Below, in pieces: positions 53,730-62,552 of a stretch of 64,000 bases of DNA (the stretch's first letter is position 1; every line of letters begins with the position of its first letter). The translations under genes were made by a program, and so were the position numbers. Origin of the DNA: an uncultured Intestinimonas sp. (GTDB lineage Bacteria > Bacillota > Clostridia > Oscillospirales > Oscillospiraceae); NCBI RefSeq assembly GCF_944387725.1, contig NZ_CALXGA010000003.1:1-64000 (forward strand), read 5' to 3'. Below the pieces are notes generated by a model. The model had not been told where the DNA came from and made no database searches. It worked only from the letters and a program-made list of their open reading frames with translations.

Positions 53730-53822
53730 ATTTATATCAGGTGTCCATTCGGATCAGCGTGATATCCTGAGCGGCTAAGATTTACCATTGATTCGGCTGC
53801 CATTCTATTTCAAATCAGCGTC

Positions 53823-53851
53823 TCGACGAGGTCCTCCTCTTGTGATATACT
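53823..53851 (+). promoter_or_regulatory. Promoter of the GTPase-NYN fusion gene
   Basis: TCGACG (53823-53828) and TATACT (53846-53851) are 17 bases apart. The -10 is strong and the -35 moderate. The region 53730-53822 contains no gene. Confidence 0.6.
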
Positions 53852-53888
53852 AAACAACAGTATGTCTTTACAAGAGGAGGCATTTTTT

Positions 53889-56585
53889 ATGGGCGGACAG
53901 GCCATGGAAAAGAGGCCCAGGGAACCGATTTGTGCTGGTCTGTTGGCCCATGTGGACGCGGGAAAGACCACCCTCTCTGAGGCCATCCTCTACCGAAGCG
54001 GCCGCCTGCGGCGGCTGGGGCGGGTGGACCACCGGGATGCGTTCCTGGACACAGAGCCCCTGGAGCGGGAGCGGGGCATCACCATTTTCTCCAAGCAGGC
54101 CGTCTTTGCCCTGGGGGACCGAGAGGTCATGCTGCTGGACACCCCGGGCCACGCCGACTTCTCCAGCGAGATGGAGCGGACCCTTCAGGTCCTGGACTGC
54201 GCGGTGCTGGTCATCAGCGGTACCGACGGGGTCCAGGCCCATACCCGGACCCTCTGGCGTCTGCTGGAGCGCTACCATGTGCCTACTTTTCTCTTTGTCA
54301 ACAAGATGGACCTGCCCGGCGCGGACCGGGCCGCCCTCCTGGATCAGCTTCGAAGGGGCCTGGACGACGGCTGTGTGGACTTCTCTCCGGACCAGGACCT
54401 GGATGCCTTTTATGAGAACGCCGCCATGTGCGATGAAGCCGCCCTGGAGCACTACCTGGCGGAGGGCAGCGTACCGGAGGAGGAGCTGGCCGGAATGGTG
54501 GCCCAGCGGAAGCTCTTCCCCTGTTGGTTTGGTTCTGCCCTGAAGCTGGAGGGCGTGGACGCCCTTTTGGACGGCCTGGAGCGCTACGCCCCCCGCCCCC
54601 AGTGGCCGGAAGCTTTCGGGGCTAGGGTGTATAAGATCGCCCGGGACGGCCAGGGGACCCGGCTGACCTATCTGAAGATCACCGGCGGCAGCCTGCGGGT
54701 CAAGCAGCTCCTGACCAACCGCCGGGAGGGCCTGGAGCCGGAGCAGATCTGGGAGGAGAAGGCGGACCAGATCCGCGTCTACTCCGGCCGCAAGTACCAG
54801 ACGGTGGAGGAGGCCCCGGCGGGCACGGTGTGCGCCGTCACCGGCCTGAGCCGGACGTTCCCCGGCCAGGGTCTGGGGTTTGAGCCGCTGGGGGCGCAGC
54901 CCAGCCTGGAGCCGGTGCTCACCTACCGGGTGCTGCTGCCGGAGGGAGCCGATCCCCACGCCGCCCTGGCCAAGCTCCGCCTGCTGGAGGAGGAGGACCC
55001 CCAGCTCCATGTGGTCTGGCGGGAGCGGCTCCGGGAAATCCACGTCCAGCTTATGGGAGAGGTCCAGCTGGACATTCTCAAGAGCCTGCTGGTGGAGCGC
55101 TTCGGCCTGGAGGTGTCCTTTGACGCCGGGGGTATCCTCTACCGGGAGACCATCGCCGCCCCGGTGGAGGGGGTGGGGCACTACGAGCCCCTGCGCCACT
55201 ACGCCGAGGTCCATCTGCTGCTGGAGCCCGGTGAGCGGGGGAGCGGCCTCCAATTTGCTGCGGCCTGTCCCGAGGATATGCTGGACGGCCACTGGCAGCG
55301 GCTGGTGCTCACGCACCTGGAGGAGCGGGAGCACCTGGGGGTGCTTACCGGATCTCCCATCACGGACATGAGAATCACCCTGGTGGCTGGCCGGGCCCAC
55401 TTAAAGCACACTGAGGGGGGCGACTTCCGCCAGGCTACCTACCGGGCGGTGCGCCAGGGCCTTATGGAGGCCGAGAGCATCCTCCTGGAGCCCTGGTACG
55501 ACTTCCGGCTGGAGATCCCCGCCGAGAGTGTGGGCCGGGCCCTCTCCGACCTCCAGCGTATGGACGGGGAGATAGAAGCGCCGGAGCTGGCGGGGGAGGA
55601 GGCGGTGCTCACCGGCCGTGGGCCGGTGGCCTGCCTCCGGGACTACGGCCGGGAGGTGGCGGCCTACACCCGGGGCCGGGGGCGGCTTTTCTGCACCCTG
55701 GGAGGCTACGCCCCCTGCCACGACCAGGAGGCGGTGGTGGCCGCCATAGGCTACGACCCGGAGCGGGACCTGGAGCAGCCGGCTGACTCGGTCTTCTGCG
55801 CCCACGGCGCGGGCTACACGGTGAAGTGGGACCAGGTCAAGGCCCACATGCATGTGGACAGCGGCCTCCGGCTGAATCAGCCGGAAGAGGAGGCGCGTCC
55901 TTCCCCCAGCGCCCCAGCCCCCGCCACCTACTCCGGGGCCCAGGCCCTGGACCAGGAGCTCCAGGCCATTTACGAGCGGACCTATGGCCCGGTCAAGCGC
56001 CGGGACCTCTTCCGGCCCGCCCCCAAGCCGGAGCGTTCCCGCTCTTCGGAGCCGGAGGCGCGGCGGACCATCCCGCCCCGGCAGGAGGGGCCGGAGTATC
56101 TGCTGGTAGACGGCTACAATATCATCTTCGCCTGGGAGGAGCTCCAGGCCGTGGCCCGGGACAACCTGGACGCCGCCCGGCAGCTTTTGATGGACATTTT
56201 GTGTAACTACCAGGGCTTTAAAAAGTGCGTGGTCATCCTGGTCTTCGACGCCTACAAGGTCCCCAGGGGGCGGGAGGAGGTCGCCCGTTACCACAACATC
56301 TATGTGGTCTACACCAGAGAGGCCGAGACAGCCGACGCCTATATCGAGAAGGCTACCTTTGAAATCGGGAAAAAGCACCGGGTGAAGGTGGCCACCTCCG
56401 ACGGCGCTGAACAGCTTATTATCCTGGGTCATGGGGCCCTGCGGCTCTCAGCCACAGCTTTCCGGGCTGAGGTGGAGCAGGTGGAGGGGGAAATTTCCGG
56501 AATCCTGGCCCGGAACAACCGCCGGGACCGGGCAAGGTCCCTCCAACATGCCATGGACCAGGCCAAACCCCGGAAGAAAAAATAG
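53889..56585 (+). CDS. Tet(M)/EF-G-like translational GTPase fused to a Rae1/YacP-like NYN nuclease
   Basis: An 898-residue fusion. Residues 1-680 are a ribosome-protection-type GTPase: G1 AHVDAGKTT (20-28), G2 ERERGITI, G3 DTPGH (84-88), G4 NKMD (138-141), then EF-G-like domains including QLMGEVQLDIL and a late GAGYTVKWD. A Pro/Arg-rich linker follows. From D741 to about 870 lies a NYN domain with VDGYNIIFAWEEL, ILVFDAYKV (D787), TREAETADAYIEK (D816) and VATSDGAEQ (D838), closely resembling YacP/Rae1, the B. subtilis nuclease that cuts mRNA in the ribosomal A site. ATG 53889 lies 8 bases after AGAGGAGG. Confidence 0.9.
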   Translation: MGGQAMEKRPREPICAGLLAHVDAGKTTLSEAILYRSGRLRRLGRVDHRDAFLDTEPLERERGITIFSKQAVFALGDREVMLLDTPGHADFSSEMERTLQVLDCAVLVISGTDGVQAHTRTLWRLLERYHVPTFLFVNKMDLPGADRAALLDQLRRGLDDGCVDFSPDQDLDAFYENAAMCDEAALEHYLAEGSVPEEELAGMVAQRKLFPCWFGSALKLEGVDALLDGLERYAPRPQWPEAFGARVYKIARDGQGTRLTYLKITGGSLRVKQLLTNRREGLEPEQIWEEKADQIRVYSGRKYQTVEEAPAGTVCAVTGLSRTFPGQGLGFEPLGAQPSLEPVLTYRVLLPEGADPHAALAKLRLLEEEDPQLHVVWRERLREIHVQLMGEVQLDILKSLLVERFGLEVSFDAGGILYRETIAAPVEGVGHYEPLRHYAEVHLLLEPGERGSGLQFAAACPEDMLDGHWQRLVLTHLEEREHLGVLTGSPITDMRITLVAGRAHLKHTEGGDFRQATYRAVRQGLMEAESILLEPWYDFRLEIPAESVGRALSDLQRMDGEIEAPELAGEEAVLTGRGPVACLRDYGREVAAYTRGRGRLFCTLGGYAPCHDQEAVVAAIGYDPERDLEQPADSVFCAHGAGYTVKWDQVKAHMHVDSGLRLNQPEEEARPSPSAPAPATYSGAQALDQELQAIYERTYGPVKRRDLFRPAPKPERSRSSEPEARRTIPPRQEGPEYLLVDGYNIIFAWEELQAVARDNLDAARQLLMDILCNYQGFKKCVVILVFDAYKVPRGREEVARYHNIYVVYTREAETADAYIEKATFEIGKKHRVKVATSDGAEQLIILGHGALRLSATAFRAEVEQVEGEISGILARNNRRDRARSLQHAMDQAKPRKKK

Positions 56586-56651
56586 GGCCCTGCATATCCC
56601 ACGGCCCGTCCGAATATACTGCCATGAAGACAGCGGACGGGAGGCGGCGGC

Positions 56652-57644
56652 ATGGAGCGCGTATCGGCAAGAGGACACATCCGGCGGCGGGCCAGGAGCG
56701 CCCACGCCGGCCGGAGCCGGGGAAGGGGGGTGACCCTGGCCCCCCGGGAGCGGCGGCGGCTCCTCCAGCTCGGGGTCTGTATGGCGCTGTTTCTGACGGT
56801 CTTCGTGGGCCGGGGGGTCTTCCCGGATCAGATGGAGGCGGTGCGGGGGGAGCTGCTGGCGGTCATCCGCTCCGACACGGATTTTGAGACCGCCTTTTCC
56901 CACCTGGGCCAGGCGGTAGAGGCAGGGGTGCCGGCAGGGGAGGCCCTGTCGAACCTCTGGGCCGACGTCTTCGCCCCGGCGGAGGAGGGGACGGCCTATG
57001 TCCTCCCGGAGGAAGGCACCCCCCTCTATCAGTCGGAACGGGCCTTCCTGGCCTCCGGGCCCAGTCTGCTCCAGACGGTGGAGCGGCGGTCCGCCCGGGC
57101 GGAACAGCAGGAGCCCGTCCCGGAATCAGGGGCGGCGGAGGAGCCCCAGACACCGGCTCAGGAGGAGACCACGGCGGAGGAGCCTGTGGAGTCCGGCCTT
57201 CCGGCGCCGGACAACGCCACCCTGGAGGACCTGCCCATAGACCTGGAGGAGACCACCGCCCCGGTGATGGCGGTGGTCTCCTCGCCCTTCGGCTGGCGGG
57301 AGCATCCCATTGCAGGGGAGGAGAAATTCCACAACGGTGTGGACCTGGCCGCCCCCTACGGGGACCCGATCGGCTCCTTTGCCGGCGGGGTGGTGGACTA
57401 TATCGGCGAGAGCCCCGCCTACGGCCTCTATATCCAGGTGGACCACGGCGGCGGCGTCACCTCCTTTTATGCCCATTGCAGTGCGCTCCTGGCCCAGCCG
57501 GGACAGCAGGTGGCGGCGGGGGAAGCCATTGCCCTGGTGGGGGACACCGGCGAGGTCACCGGCGCCCACCTCCACTTTGAGATTCGGGTGGACGGCATTC
57601 TGGTGAACCCCCTCTACTACATTGCCACCCTGGCGTCGGAGTAG
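56652..57644 (+). CDS. SpoIVFA-like M23 domain protein
   Basis: A 330-residue protein with an arginine-rich cytoplasmic start, one membrane helix (LLQLGVCMALFLTVFVG), a long acidic/proline-rich linker and a C-terminal LytM domain. Position next to a SpoIVFB-like protease suggests SpoIVFA, which holds SpoIVFB inactive in the forespore membrane. Unlike typical SpoIVFA the zinc ligands look intact (H227-x3-D231 in FHNGVDLAA, H306-x-H308 in AHLHFEI), so it may also be a hydrolase. No clear binding site precedes the ATG. Confidence 0.7.
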   Translation: MERVSARGHIRRRARSAHAGRSRGRGVTLAPRERRRLLQLGVCMALFLTVFVGRGVFPDQMEAVRGELLAVIRSDTDFETAFSHLGQAVEAGVPAGEALSNLWADVFAPAEEGTAYVLPEEGTPLYQSERAFLASGPSLLQTVERRSARAEQQEPVPESGAAEEPQTPAQEETTAEEPVESGLPAPDNATLEDLPIDLEETTAPVMAVVSSPFGWREHPIAGEEKFHNGVDLAAPYGDPIGSFAGGVVDYIGESPAYGLYIQVDHGGGVTSFYAHCSALLAQPGQQVAAGEAIALVGDTGEVTGAHLHFEIRVDGILVNPLYYIATLASE

Positions 57645-57648
57645 CCCC

Positions 57649-58251
57649 GTGCTGCGGTGGCGGAGGGTGGAGTGTAGCAGCGGCTTTCTTCTGCTGGCCG
57701 CCGGGCTCTTCTATTTGGATGGAGCGGGGGTGGTCCCCTGGGCCGCTCTGGCCGCACTGCTCCACGAGCTGGGCCACTACGCCGCAGTCCGGCTCCAGGG
57801 CGGGCGGCTCCGGCGGTTGAGGCTGACAGCCGTTGGGGCTGAGATGATCCTGGACCGCCGCCGGGACCTGACCTACGCCGGGGAGCTAGGGGCCGTCCTG
57901 GCGGGACCGGCAATGAATCTGCTGCTGGCCCCGGCGGCCGCCCGGCTGGGGGAGCGCTGGGAGGGCCTCTACCTCCTGGCCGGCCTGAGCCTCACCCTAG
58001 GCTGGTTCAACCTGCTGCCGGTCTACCCCCTGGATGGGGGACGGGCCCTGATGCTGATCCTGTCCGGCTTTCTGCCTCCCGCCGCCGCCGAAAGGGTGGT
58101 CTGGTGCTGCTCCCTGACCCTGGCCAGCCTGGTGCTGGCGGCGGGGACCGTCCTGCTGCGGCAGGGGGGAAGCCCCATCCTGCTGGCCGTGGGGGCCTGG
58201 CTGCTGGCGGGCCTGTTCCAGCCGGAGGGGAGCCGGCGGAAAACAGGGTGA
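57649..58251 (+). CDS. SpoIVFB-like M50 intramembrane metalloprotease
   Basis: A 200-residue polytopic site-2-type protease. The zinc motif H39-E-L-G-H43 (LLHELGHYAA) lies in a membrane helix and the third ligand is in NLLPVYPLDGGR. SpoIVFB cleaves pro-sigma-K in B. subtilis; here the target is unproven. GTG at 57649 is 8 bases after GGAG in the end of the preceding gene, so the pair is co-transcribed. It lacks a CBS domain, though B. subtilis SpoIVFB has one. Confidence 0.82.
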   Translation: MLRWRRVECSSGFLLLAAGLFYLDGAGVVPWAALAALLHELGHYAAVRLQGGRLRRLRLTAVGAEMILDRRRDLTYAGELGAVLAGPAMNLLLAPAAARLGERWEGLYLLAGLSLTLGWFNLLPVYPLDGGRALMLILSGFLPPAAAERVVWCCSLTLASLVLAAGTVLLRQGGSPILLAVGAWLLAGLFQPEGSRRKTG

Positions 58252-58258
58252 AAAATGC

Positions 58259-58388
58259 TTGCATTGCCGGGTATTTTGTGGTATGATAACCTAGTCTGAA
58301 AAAGGGTGGTCCTCTGCGGTGCCCGGGCTTCCCGACGGGAAGCGGGCGGAAGAGCCGGCACGAACGCCTATCAACAGGAGGAAAAAAC
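58259..58388 (+). promoter_or_regulatory. rplS promoter and structured leader
   Basis: TTGCAT (58259-58264) and TATGAT (58282-58287) have a 17-base spacer. The leader can fold into GTGCC (58319-58323) with GGCAC (58357-58361) enclosing GCCCG-TTCCC/GGGAA-CGGGC. Such a hairpin before a ribosomal protein gene may allow autoregulation, but no known leader family is recognised. AGGAGG precedes the ATG. Confidence 0.6.
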
Positions 58389-58730
58389 ATGGATTTGATG
58401 CAGAGCTTCAACGAGAAGCATCTGAAGGCCGAGCCCCCCAAGATGGAGGTGGGCGACACCGTCCGGGTGCACATCCGGGTGAAGGAAGGCAACCGGGAGC
58501 GGATTCAGGTCTTCGAGGGCACCGTGATTGCCAAGAAGCACGGCGGCATCGCCGAGACCTTCACCGTCCGCCGCGTCTCCTACGGCGTGGGCGTGGAGAA
58601 GGTGTTCCCCGTGCACTCTCCCGCCATTGAGAAGATTGAGACCGTCCGCTCCGGTAAGGTGCGCCGGGCAAAGCTCTACTACCTGCGCGGCCGGGTGGGC
58701 AAGAGCGCCAAGATCAAGGAGAAGCTGTAA
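58389..58730 (+). CDS. rplS: Ribosomal protein L19
   Basis: A 113-residue large-subunit protein at the subunit interface. [33 protein letters not shown] is the central signature region and [19 protein letters not shown] the end. It has its own promoter and an intrinsic terminator, separating it from rbgA although the order rplS-rbgA-rnhB is conserved in Firmicutes. Confidence 0.97.
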   Translation: MDLMQSFNEKHLKAEPPKMEVGDTVRVHIRVKEGNRERIQVFEGTVIAKKHGGIAETFTVRRVSYGVGVEKVFPVHSPAIEKIETVRSGKVRRAKLYYLRGRVGKSAKIKEKL

Positions 58731-58742
58731 AGCCCGATACAG

Positions 58743-58771
58743 AAAAGGAGCGGCAGTCCGCTCCTTTTTTG
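58743..58771 (+). terminator. Intrinsic terminator of rplS
   Basis: AAAAGGAGCGG pairs perfectly with CCGCTCCTTTT around CAGT and runs into TTTTTT. Confidence 0.93.
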
Positions 58772-58887
58772 CTTTTCTACCAGAAAGTAGAGCGAAGGGC
58801 TTTTCAAGCCACAAGATATTGTGTATAATATCCTCCGTTGGAGCGGCGGCGCGTTCAACCGCTCTATGCACAGCGTTTAGAAGGTGG

Positions 58888-59769
58888 GTGGTCAGCCTGA
58901 ACATCCAATGGTATCCCGGTCATATGACCAAGACCCGGCGGATGATCGAGTCCGACCTGAAGCTGGTGGACCTGGTGGCCGAGGTAATCGACGCCCGCAT
59001 CCCCCTCTCCAGCCGGAACCCGGACATCGACGGGCTGGTGGGGAGCAAGCCCCGGCTCATCGTACTCAACCGGGCCGACCAGGCCGACCCAGCCCTGACC
59101 CGGATCTGGGCGGACTGGTTCCGGGGCAAGGGGTACGCCGTCCTGGAGACCGACAGTAAGAGCGGCGGCGGCGTCTCCCAGTTCTCCGCCGCCGTCCGGG
59201 AGGCCCTGCGGGAGCAGATTGCCCGCTGGCGGGAGAAGGGCCAGGTGGGCCGCCCGGTGCGGGTGATGGTGGTGGGGGTTCCCAATGTGGGAAAGTCCAC
59301 CTTTATCAATAAGGTGGCCCGGCGGAAGTCCGCCAAGGCCCAGGACCGTCCCGGCGTCACCCGGGGAAAGCAGTGGGTGGCCGTGGACGCCGGCATGGAT
59401 TTGCTGGACACCCCCGGCATCCTCTGGCCCAAGTTTGAGGACCAGGAGGTGGGCCGAAAGCTGGCCTATACGGGAGCCATTAAGGACGATATTATGGATG
59501 TAGAGGAGTTAGGCAGCTCCCTGATGGAGCTTCTAGCCCGGCGCTATCCCCAGGCTCTCTCGGAGCGGTACAAAATTGATCCGTCCCCCGAGGCTCCTGG
59601 CTGGATGCTCCTGGAGGCCGCCGGGCGGAAGCGGGGCTTTCTGATCTCCGGCGGTGAAGTGGACCTGAACCGCATGGCCAGGGTCCTGCTGGACGAGCTT
59701 CGAGGCGGCAAGCTTGGACGCTTTACCCTCGAGACACTGGAAGGGATGGAACCGGATGGAGCAGCGTGA
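58888..59769 (+). CDS. rbgA: Ribosome biogenesis GTPase RbgA
   Basis: RbgA (YlqF) is a circularly permuted GTPase for late assembly of the 50S subunit. The 293-residue product shows the permuted order: G4-like LNRADQAD, then G1 GVPNVGKST, then G3 DTPGILWPKF, followed by the helical C-terminal ANTAR-like RNA-binding part. The N-terminus IQWYPGHMTKTRRM is the family signature. GTG at 58888 has AAGG only 3 bases upstream, so the exact start is uncertain. It overlaps rnhB by 14 bases. Confidence 0.94.
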   Translation: MVSLNIQWYPGHMTKTRRMIESDLKLVDLVAEVIDARIPLSSRNPDIDGLVGSKPRLIVLNRADQADPALTRIWADWFRGKGYAVLETDSKSGGGVSQFSAAVREALREQIARWREKGQVGRPVRVMVVGVPNVGKSTFINKVARRKSAKAQDRPGVTRGKQWVAVDAGMDLLDTPGILWPKFEDQEVGRKLAYTGAIKDDIMDVEELGSSLMELLARRYPQALSERYKIDPSPEAPGWMLLEAAGRKRGFLISGGEVDLNRMARVLLDELRGGKLGRFTLETLEGMEPDGAA

Positions 59770-60379
59770 CCTCTGGAGCCTGGAGCGCCAATACCGCCAG
59801 CAGGGGCTGGCGTTCCTCTGCGGATCGGACGAGGCCGGGGCCGGCCCCCTGGCGGGAGACGTCTACGCCGCTGCGGTGATCCTGCCCTTCGGCTTTACCC
59901 CAGAGGGGCTCAACGACTCCAAACGGGTGAGCCCGAAAAACAGAGACCGGCTGTACGACGTCATTCGGGAGCAGGCTGTGGCCTGGGCGGTGGTCTCGGT
60001 GGATGTCGCCGTCATCGACGAGAGGAACATTCTCAACGCCCGGCTCTTGGCCATGGACCGGGCCATTCAGGCTTTGGACCCGGCCCCGCAGCTGGCCCTC
60101 ATCGACGGAAACCGTGACAAGGGAATCTCCTGTCCACACCTTGCGGTGGTGAAGGGGGACAGCATCAGCGCTAACATCGCGGCGGCTTCCATCCTGGCCA
60201 AGGTGAGCCGGGACCGCTACATGGAGGAGATGGCCCGGAAGTATCCCCAGTATGAGTTCGAGCGCCACAAGGGCTACCCCACCAAGCGCCACTATGAGCT
60301 GCTCCGGAGGTATGGTCCCTCACCCATCCACCGCAAGAGCTTTCTCAAGAAGTTCTATCAGCGGGAGGGACAGGCATGA
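59756..60379 (+). CDS. rnhB: Ribonuclease HII
   Basis: RNase HII removes ribonucleotides from DNA. The 207-residue product has the catalytic DEAGAGPLAGDVYAA (Asp-Glu), the second Asp in ALIDGNRDKG, and the last in AAASILAKVSRDRYM with the HKGYPTKRHYE block after it. The ATG overlaps the end of rbgA. Its stop overlaps the start of yraN (ATGA). Confidence 0.95.
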   Translation: MEQRDLWSLERQYRQQGLAFLCGSDEAGAGPLAGDVYAAAVILPFGFTPEGLNDSKRVSPKNRDRLYDVIREQAVAWAVVSVDVAVIDERNILNARLLAMDRAIQALDPAPQLALIDGNRDKGISCPHLAVVKGDSISANIAAASILAKVSRDRYMEEMARKYPQYEFERHKGYPTKRHYELLRRYGPSPIHRKSFLKKFYQREGQA

Positions 60380-60747
60380 CAAGCGGGGGAGACCGGCGGC
60401 TGCTGGGCCGCTGGGGAGAGGCCCTGGTGGCTGACTGGCTCCGGGCCCGGGGCTGGCGGATCACCGCCTCCGGCTGGCGGTGCCGCTATGGCGAGATTGA
60501 CCTGATCGCAGAAAATGACAAGTATTTAATCTTTACAGAGGTGAAGCTGCGGAAGAGCGCCGTCTTCGCCCCGGCCCGGGCCGCAGTGGACCGGCGCAAG
60601 CAGGCGCGGCTACGGATTTCCGCCCAGCTCTATCTGGCAAATCACCCCACACAGCTCCAGCCCCGGTTCGACGTGGCGGAGGTCTATGCCCCTCAGGGGA
60701 TGGACACCGGGAGGCCGGAGATCTGCTATTTTGAGAACGCCTTTTGA
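60376..60747 (+). CDS. yraN: YraN/UPF0102 nuclease-like protein
   Basis: A 123-residue member of UPF0102, a restriction-endonuclease-like fold related to Holliday-junction resolvases. The core is GEALVADWLRARGWRI, CRYGEIDLIAEND and FTEVKLRKS, giving the E-x-D-(E)VK catalytic pattern. It overlaps rnhB by four bases, the standard rnhB-yraN arrangement. The in vivo role is not established. Confidence 0.92.
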   Translation: MTSGGDRRLLGRWGEALVADWLRARGWRITASGWRCRYGEIDLIAENDKYLIFTEVKLRKSAVFAPARAAVDRRKQARLRISAQLYLANHPTQLQPRFDVAEVYAPQGMDTGRPEICYFENAF

Positions 60748-61015
60748 GCCGGAGCGGGAGCGAGAGGCCCGCCGCCGCACCCTCGAAAAGCGTCGATTTT
60801 TTTCCGCCGAAGAAACTTGACCGGCGGGCAATTTACTGCCATAATAGATAAGAATGGGGGAGCCTGGCTCCGGTCTGCGGGCGGGCGGTCCCCGGAACGG
60901 CAGGAGGCCCCTGGAGAGCACGGAGCCAGCGCGGGCAGCTTTCCCGGAGCGCGGAAGTGAGAGAGGGCCGCTGGAGCCTCTGTACAGACCAATGAATGAG
61001 GGTTGTGAACGAAGT
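60748..61015 (+). promoter_or_regulatory. thrC promoter and G-rich leader
   Basis: TTGACC (60817-60822) and CATAAT (60840-60845) are 17 bases apart. The leader of about 165 bases is GC-rich and can form several stems (for example GAGGC with GCCTC around the distal part), but the T-box sequence (TGGNACC) is missing and no terminator with a T-run is seen. No gene is present in the gap. Confidence 0.6.
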
Positions 61016-62503
61016 ATGCAGTATGTAAGCACAAGGAACAAGAACCAGAAGTGCAGCGCCGCGCAGGCCATCGCCCAGGGGCTGGCCGCAGACGGCGGAC
61101 TGCTGACGCCGGAGGTGCTGCCCAAGCTGTCTCCCAACGGTTTGAATACCATGGCTGAGATGTCCTACCAGCAGCGGGCGGTCTTCGTGATGGGCTCCTA
61201 CCTGGATGACTTCACAGCCTCCGAGCTCTCCGCCTTCGCCTCTAAGGCCTACGGCAGGGACAAGTTTGACGTCAAGGAGGTGGCCCCGGTCCGGCAGGTG
61301 GACGAGCGCACCTACTGCCTGGAGCTGTGGCACGGGCCGACCTGTGCGTTTAAGGACATGGCCCTCCAGATGCTGCCCCATCTCCTCTCCGCCTCCCTGG
61401 TGAAGAATGAGGAGGGGAAGTCGGCCTGCATCCTGGTGGCCACCTCCGGCGATACCGGCAAGGCTGCGCTGGAGGGCTTCAAGGACGTGGATAAGACCCG
61501 CATTCTGGTCTTCTACCCCAAGGACGGCGTCTCGGACATCCAAAAGCTCCAGATGCAGACCCAGGAGGGGGACAACGTGGGAGTCTGCGCCGTGGAGGGA
61601 AACTTTGACGACGCCCAGACCGGCGTCAAGAGGCTCTTCTCCGACCCGGACCTCCAAGAGACCCTGGCGGGCCGGGGCTACTTCTTCTCCTCGGCCAATT
61701 CCATCAACTGGGGCCGCATCCTCCCCCAGATCGTCTATTACGTATCGGCCTACTGCGACCTGCTCCGGGAGGGCCGGGTCCAGAAGGGGGAGCCCATCAA
61801 CATCTGCGTGCCCACGGGCAACTTCGGCAACATCCTCTCGGCCTACTACGCCAAGCAGATGGGGGTGCCGGTGAACCGGCTGATCTGCGCCTCCAACCAG
61901 AATAACGTTCTCACCGACTTCATCAAGACAGGGGTATACGACCGGAACCGCCCCTTTTACAACACCATGTCCCCCTCCATGGATATCCTCATCTCCTCCA
62001 ACCTGGAGCGAATGCTCTTTGAGTTCACAGAGCGGGACGACGAGGCTGTGAAGGGCTACATGGACGCCCTGGCGGCGGAGGGGCGCTACGAGGTCAGCGA
62101 AAAAGTGAAAAAGCGCCTGGAGCGCACCTTTGCCGCCGGCTTCTGCGGCGACCAGGAGACCCAGCTCATGATTTACAAAATGTGGAAGACCCGCGGCTAC
62201 CTGATTGACACCCACACGGCGGTGGCCTTCTATGTGCTGGAGCAGTACCGGGCCGAGACCGGCGACCAGACCCCCTCTCTGGTGGTCTCCACCGCCAGCC
62301 CCTTCAAGTTCTGCGATAACGTGCTGGGGGCCCTGGGCGTCACCAACCTGGCCCCGGGCCTGGGGATCATCGACCAGCTCGCACAGGCCACCGACGTGCC
62401 CGCGCCCGCCCCCCTGGAGGCCCTGAAGGGGAAGCCGGTCCGCTTCAACCAGGCGACCGACAAGGCCCATATGGCCGACCGGGTGCTGGAGATTCTGAAC
62501 TAA
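61016..62503 (+). CDS. thrC: Threonine synthase
   Basis: ThrC converts O-phosphohomoserine to threonine with PLP. The 495-residue product has the early TRNKNQKCSAAQAIAQGLAADGGL, the PLP lysine in GPTCAFKDMALQM, the phosphate-binding ATSGDTGKAALEGF and CVPTGNFGNILSAYYAKQMG. ATG at 61016 gives the usual start; GAGGG lies about 12 bases upstream and an ATG at 60992 is an alternative. No hom or thrB genes are within the window. Confidence 0.95.
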   Translation: MQYVSTRNKNQKCSAAQAIAQGLAADGGLLTPEVLPKLSPNGLNTMAEMSYQQRAVFVMGSYLDDFTASELSAFASKAYGRDKFDVKEVAPVRQVDERTYCLELWHGPTCAFKDMALQMLPHLLSASLVKNEEGKSACILVATSGDTGKAALEGFKDVDKTRILVFYPKDGVSDIQKLQMQTQEGDNVGVCAVEGNFDDAQTGVKRLFSDPDLQETLAGRGYFFSSANSINWGRILPQIVYYVSAYCDLLREGRVQKGEPINICVPTGNFGNILSAYYAKQMGVPVNRLICASNQNNVLTDFIKTGVYDRNRPFYNTMSPSMDILISSNLERMLFEFTERDDEAVKGYMDALAAEGRYEVSEKVKKRLERTFAAGFCGDQETQLMIYKMWKTRGYLIDTHTAVAFYVLEQYRAETGDQTPSLVVSTASPFKFCDNVLGALGVTNLAPGLGIIDQLAQATDVPAPAPLEALKGKPVRFNQATDKAHMADRVLEILN

Positions 62504-62552
62504 AGGACCCGGCTGTCTTACATAGCGGGAGCCGGGGCTGCGAGGTGATGAT

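Noticed and set aside
53889..56585. Calling the GTPase fusion a tetracycline-resistance determinant
   Set aside because: Similarity to Tet(M)-type proteins is clear, but the gene is chromosomal among housekeeping genes, matches its neighbours in composition and carries a nuclease domain. Resistance cannot be claimed from sequence.
60846..61015. T-box leader of thrC
   Set aside because: No TGGNACC T-box sequence and no terminator/antiterminator pair with a T-run were found.
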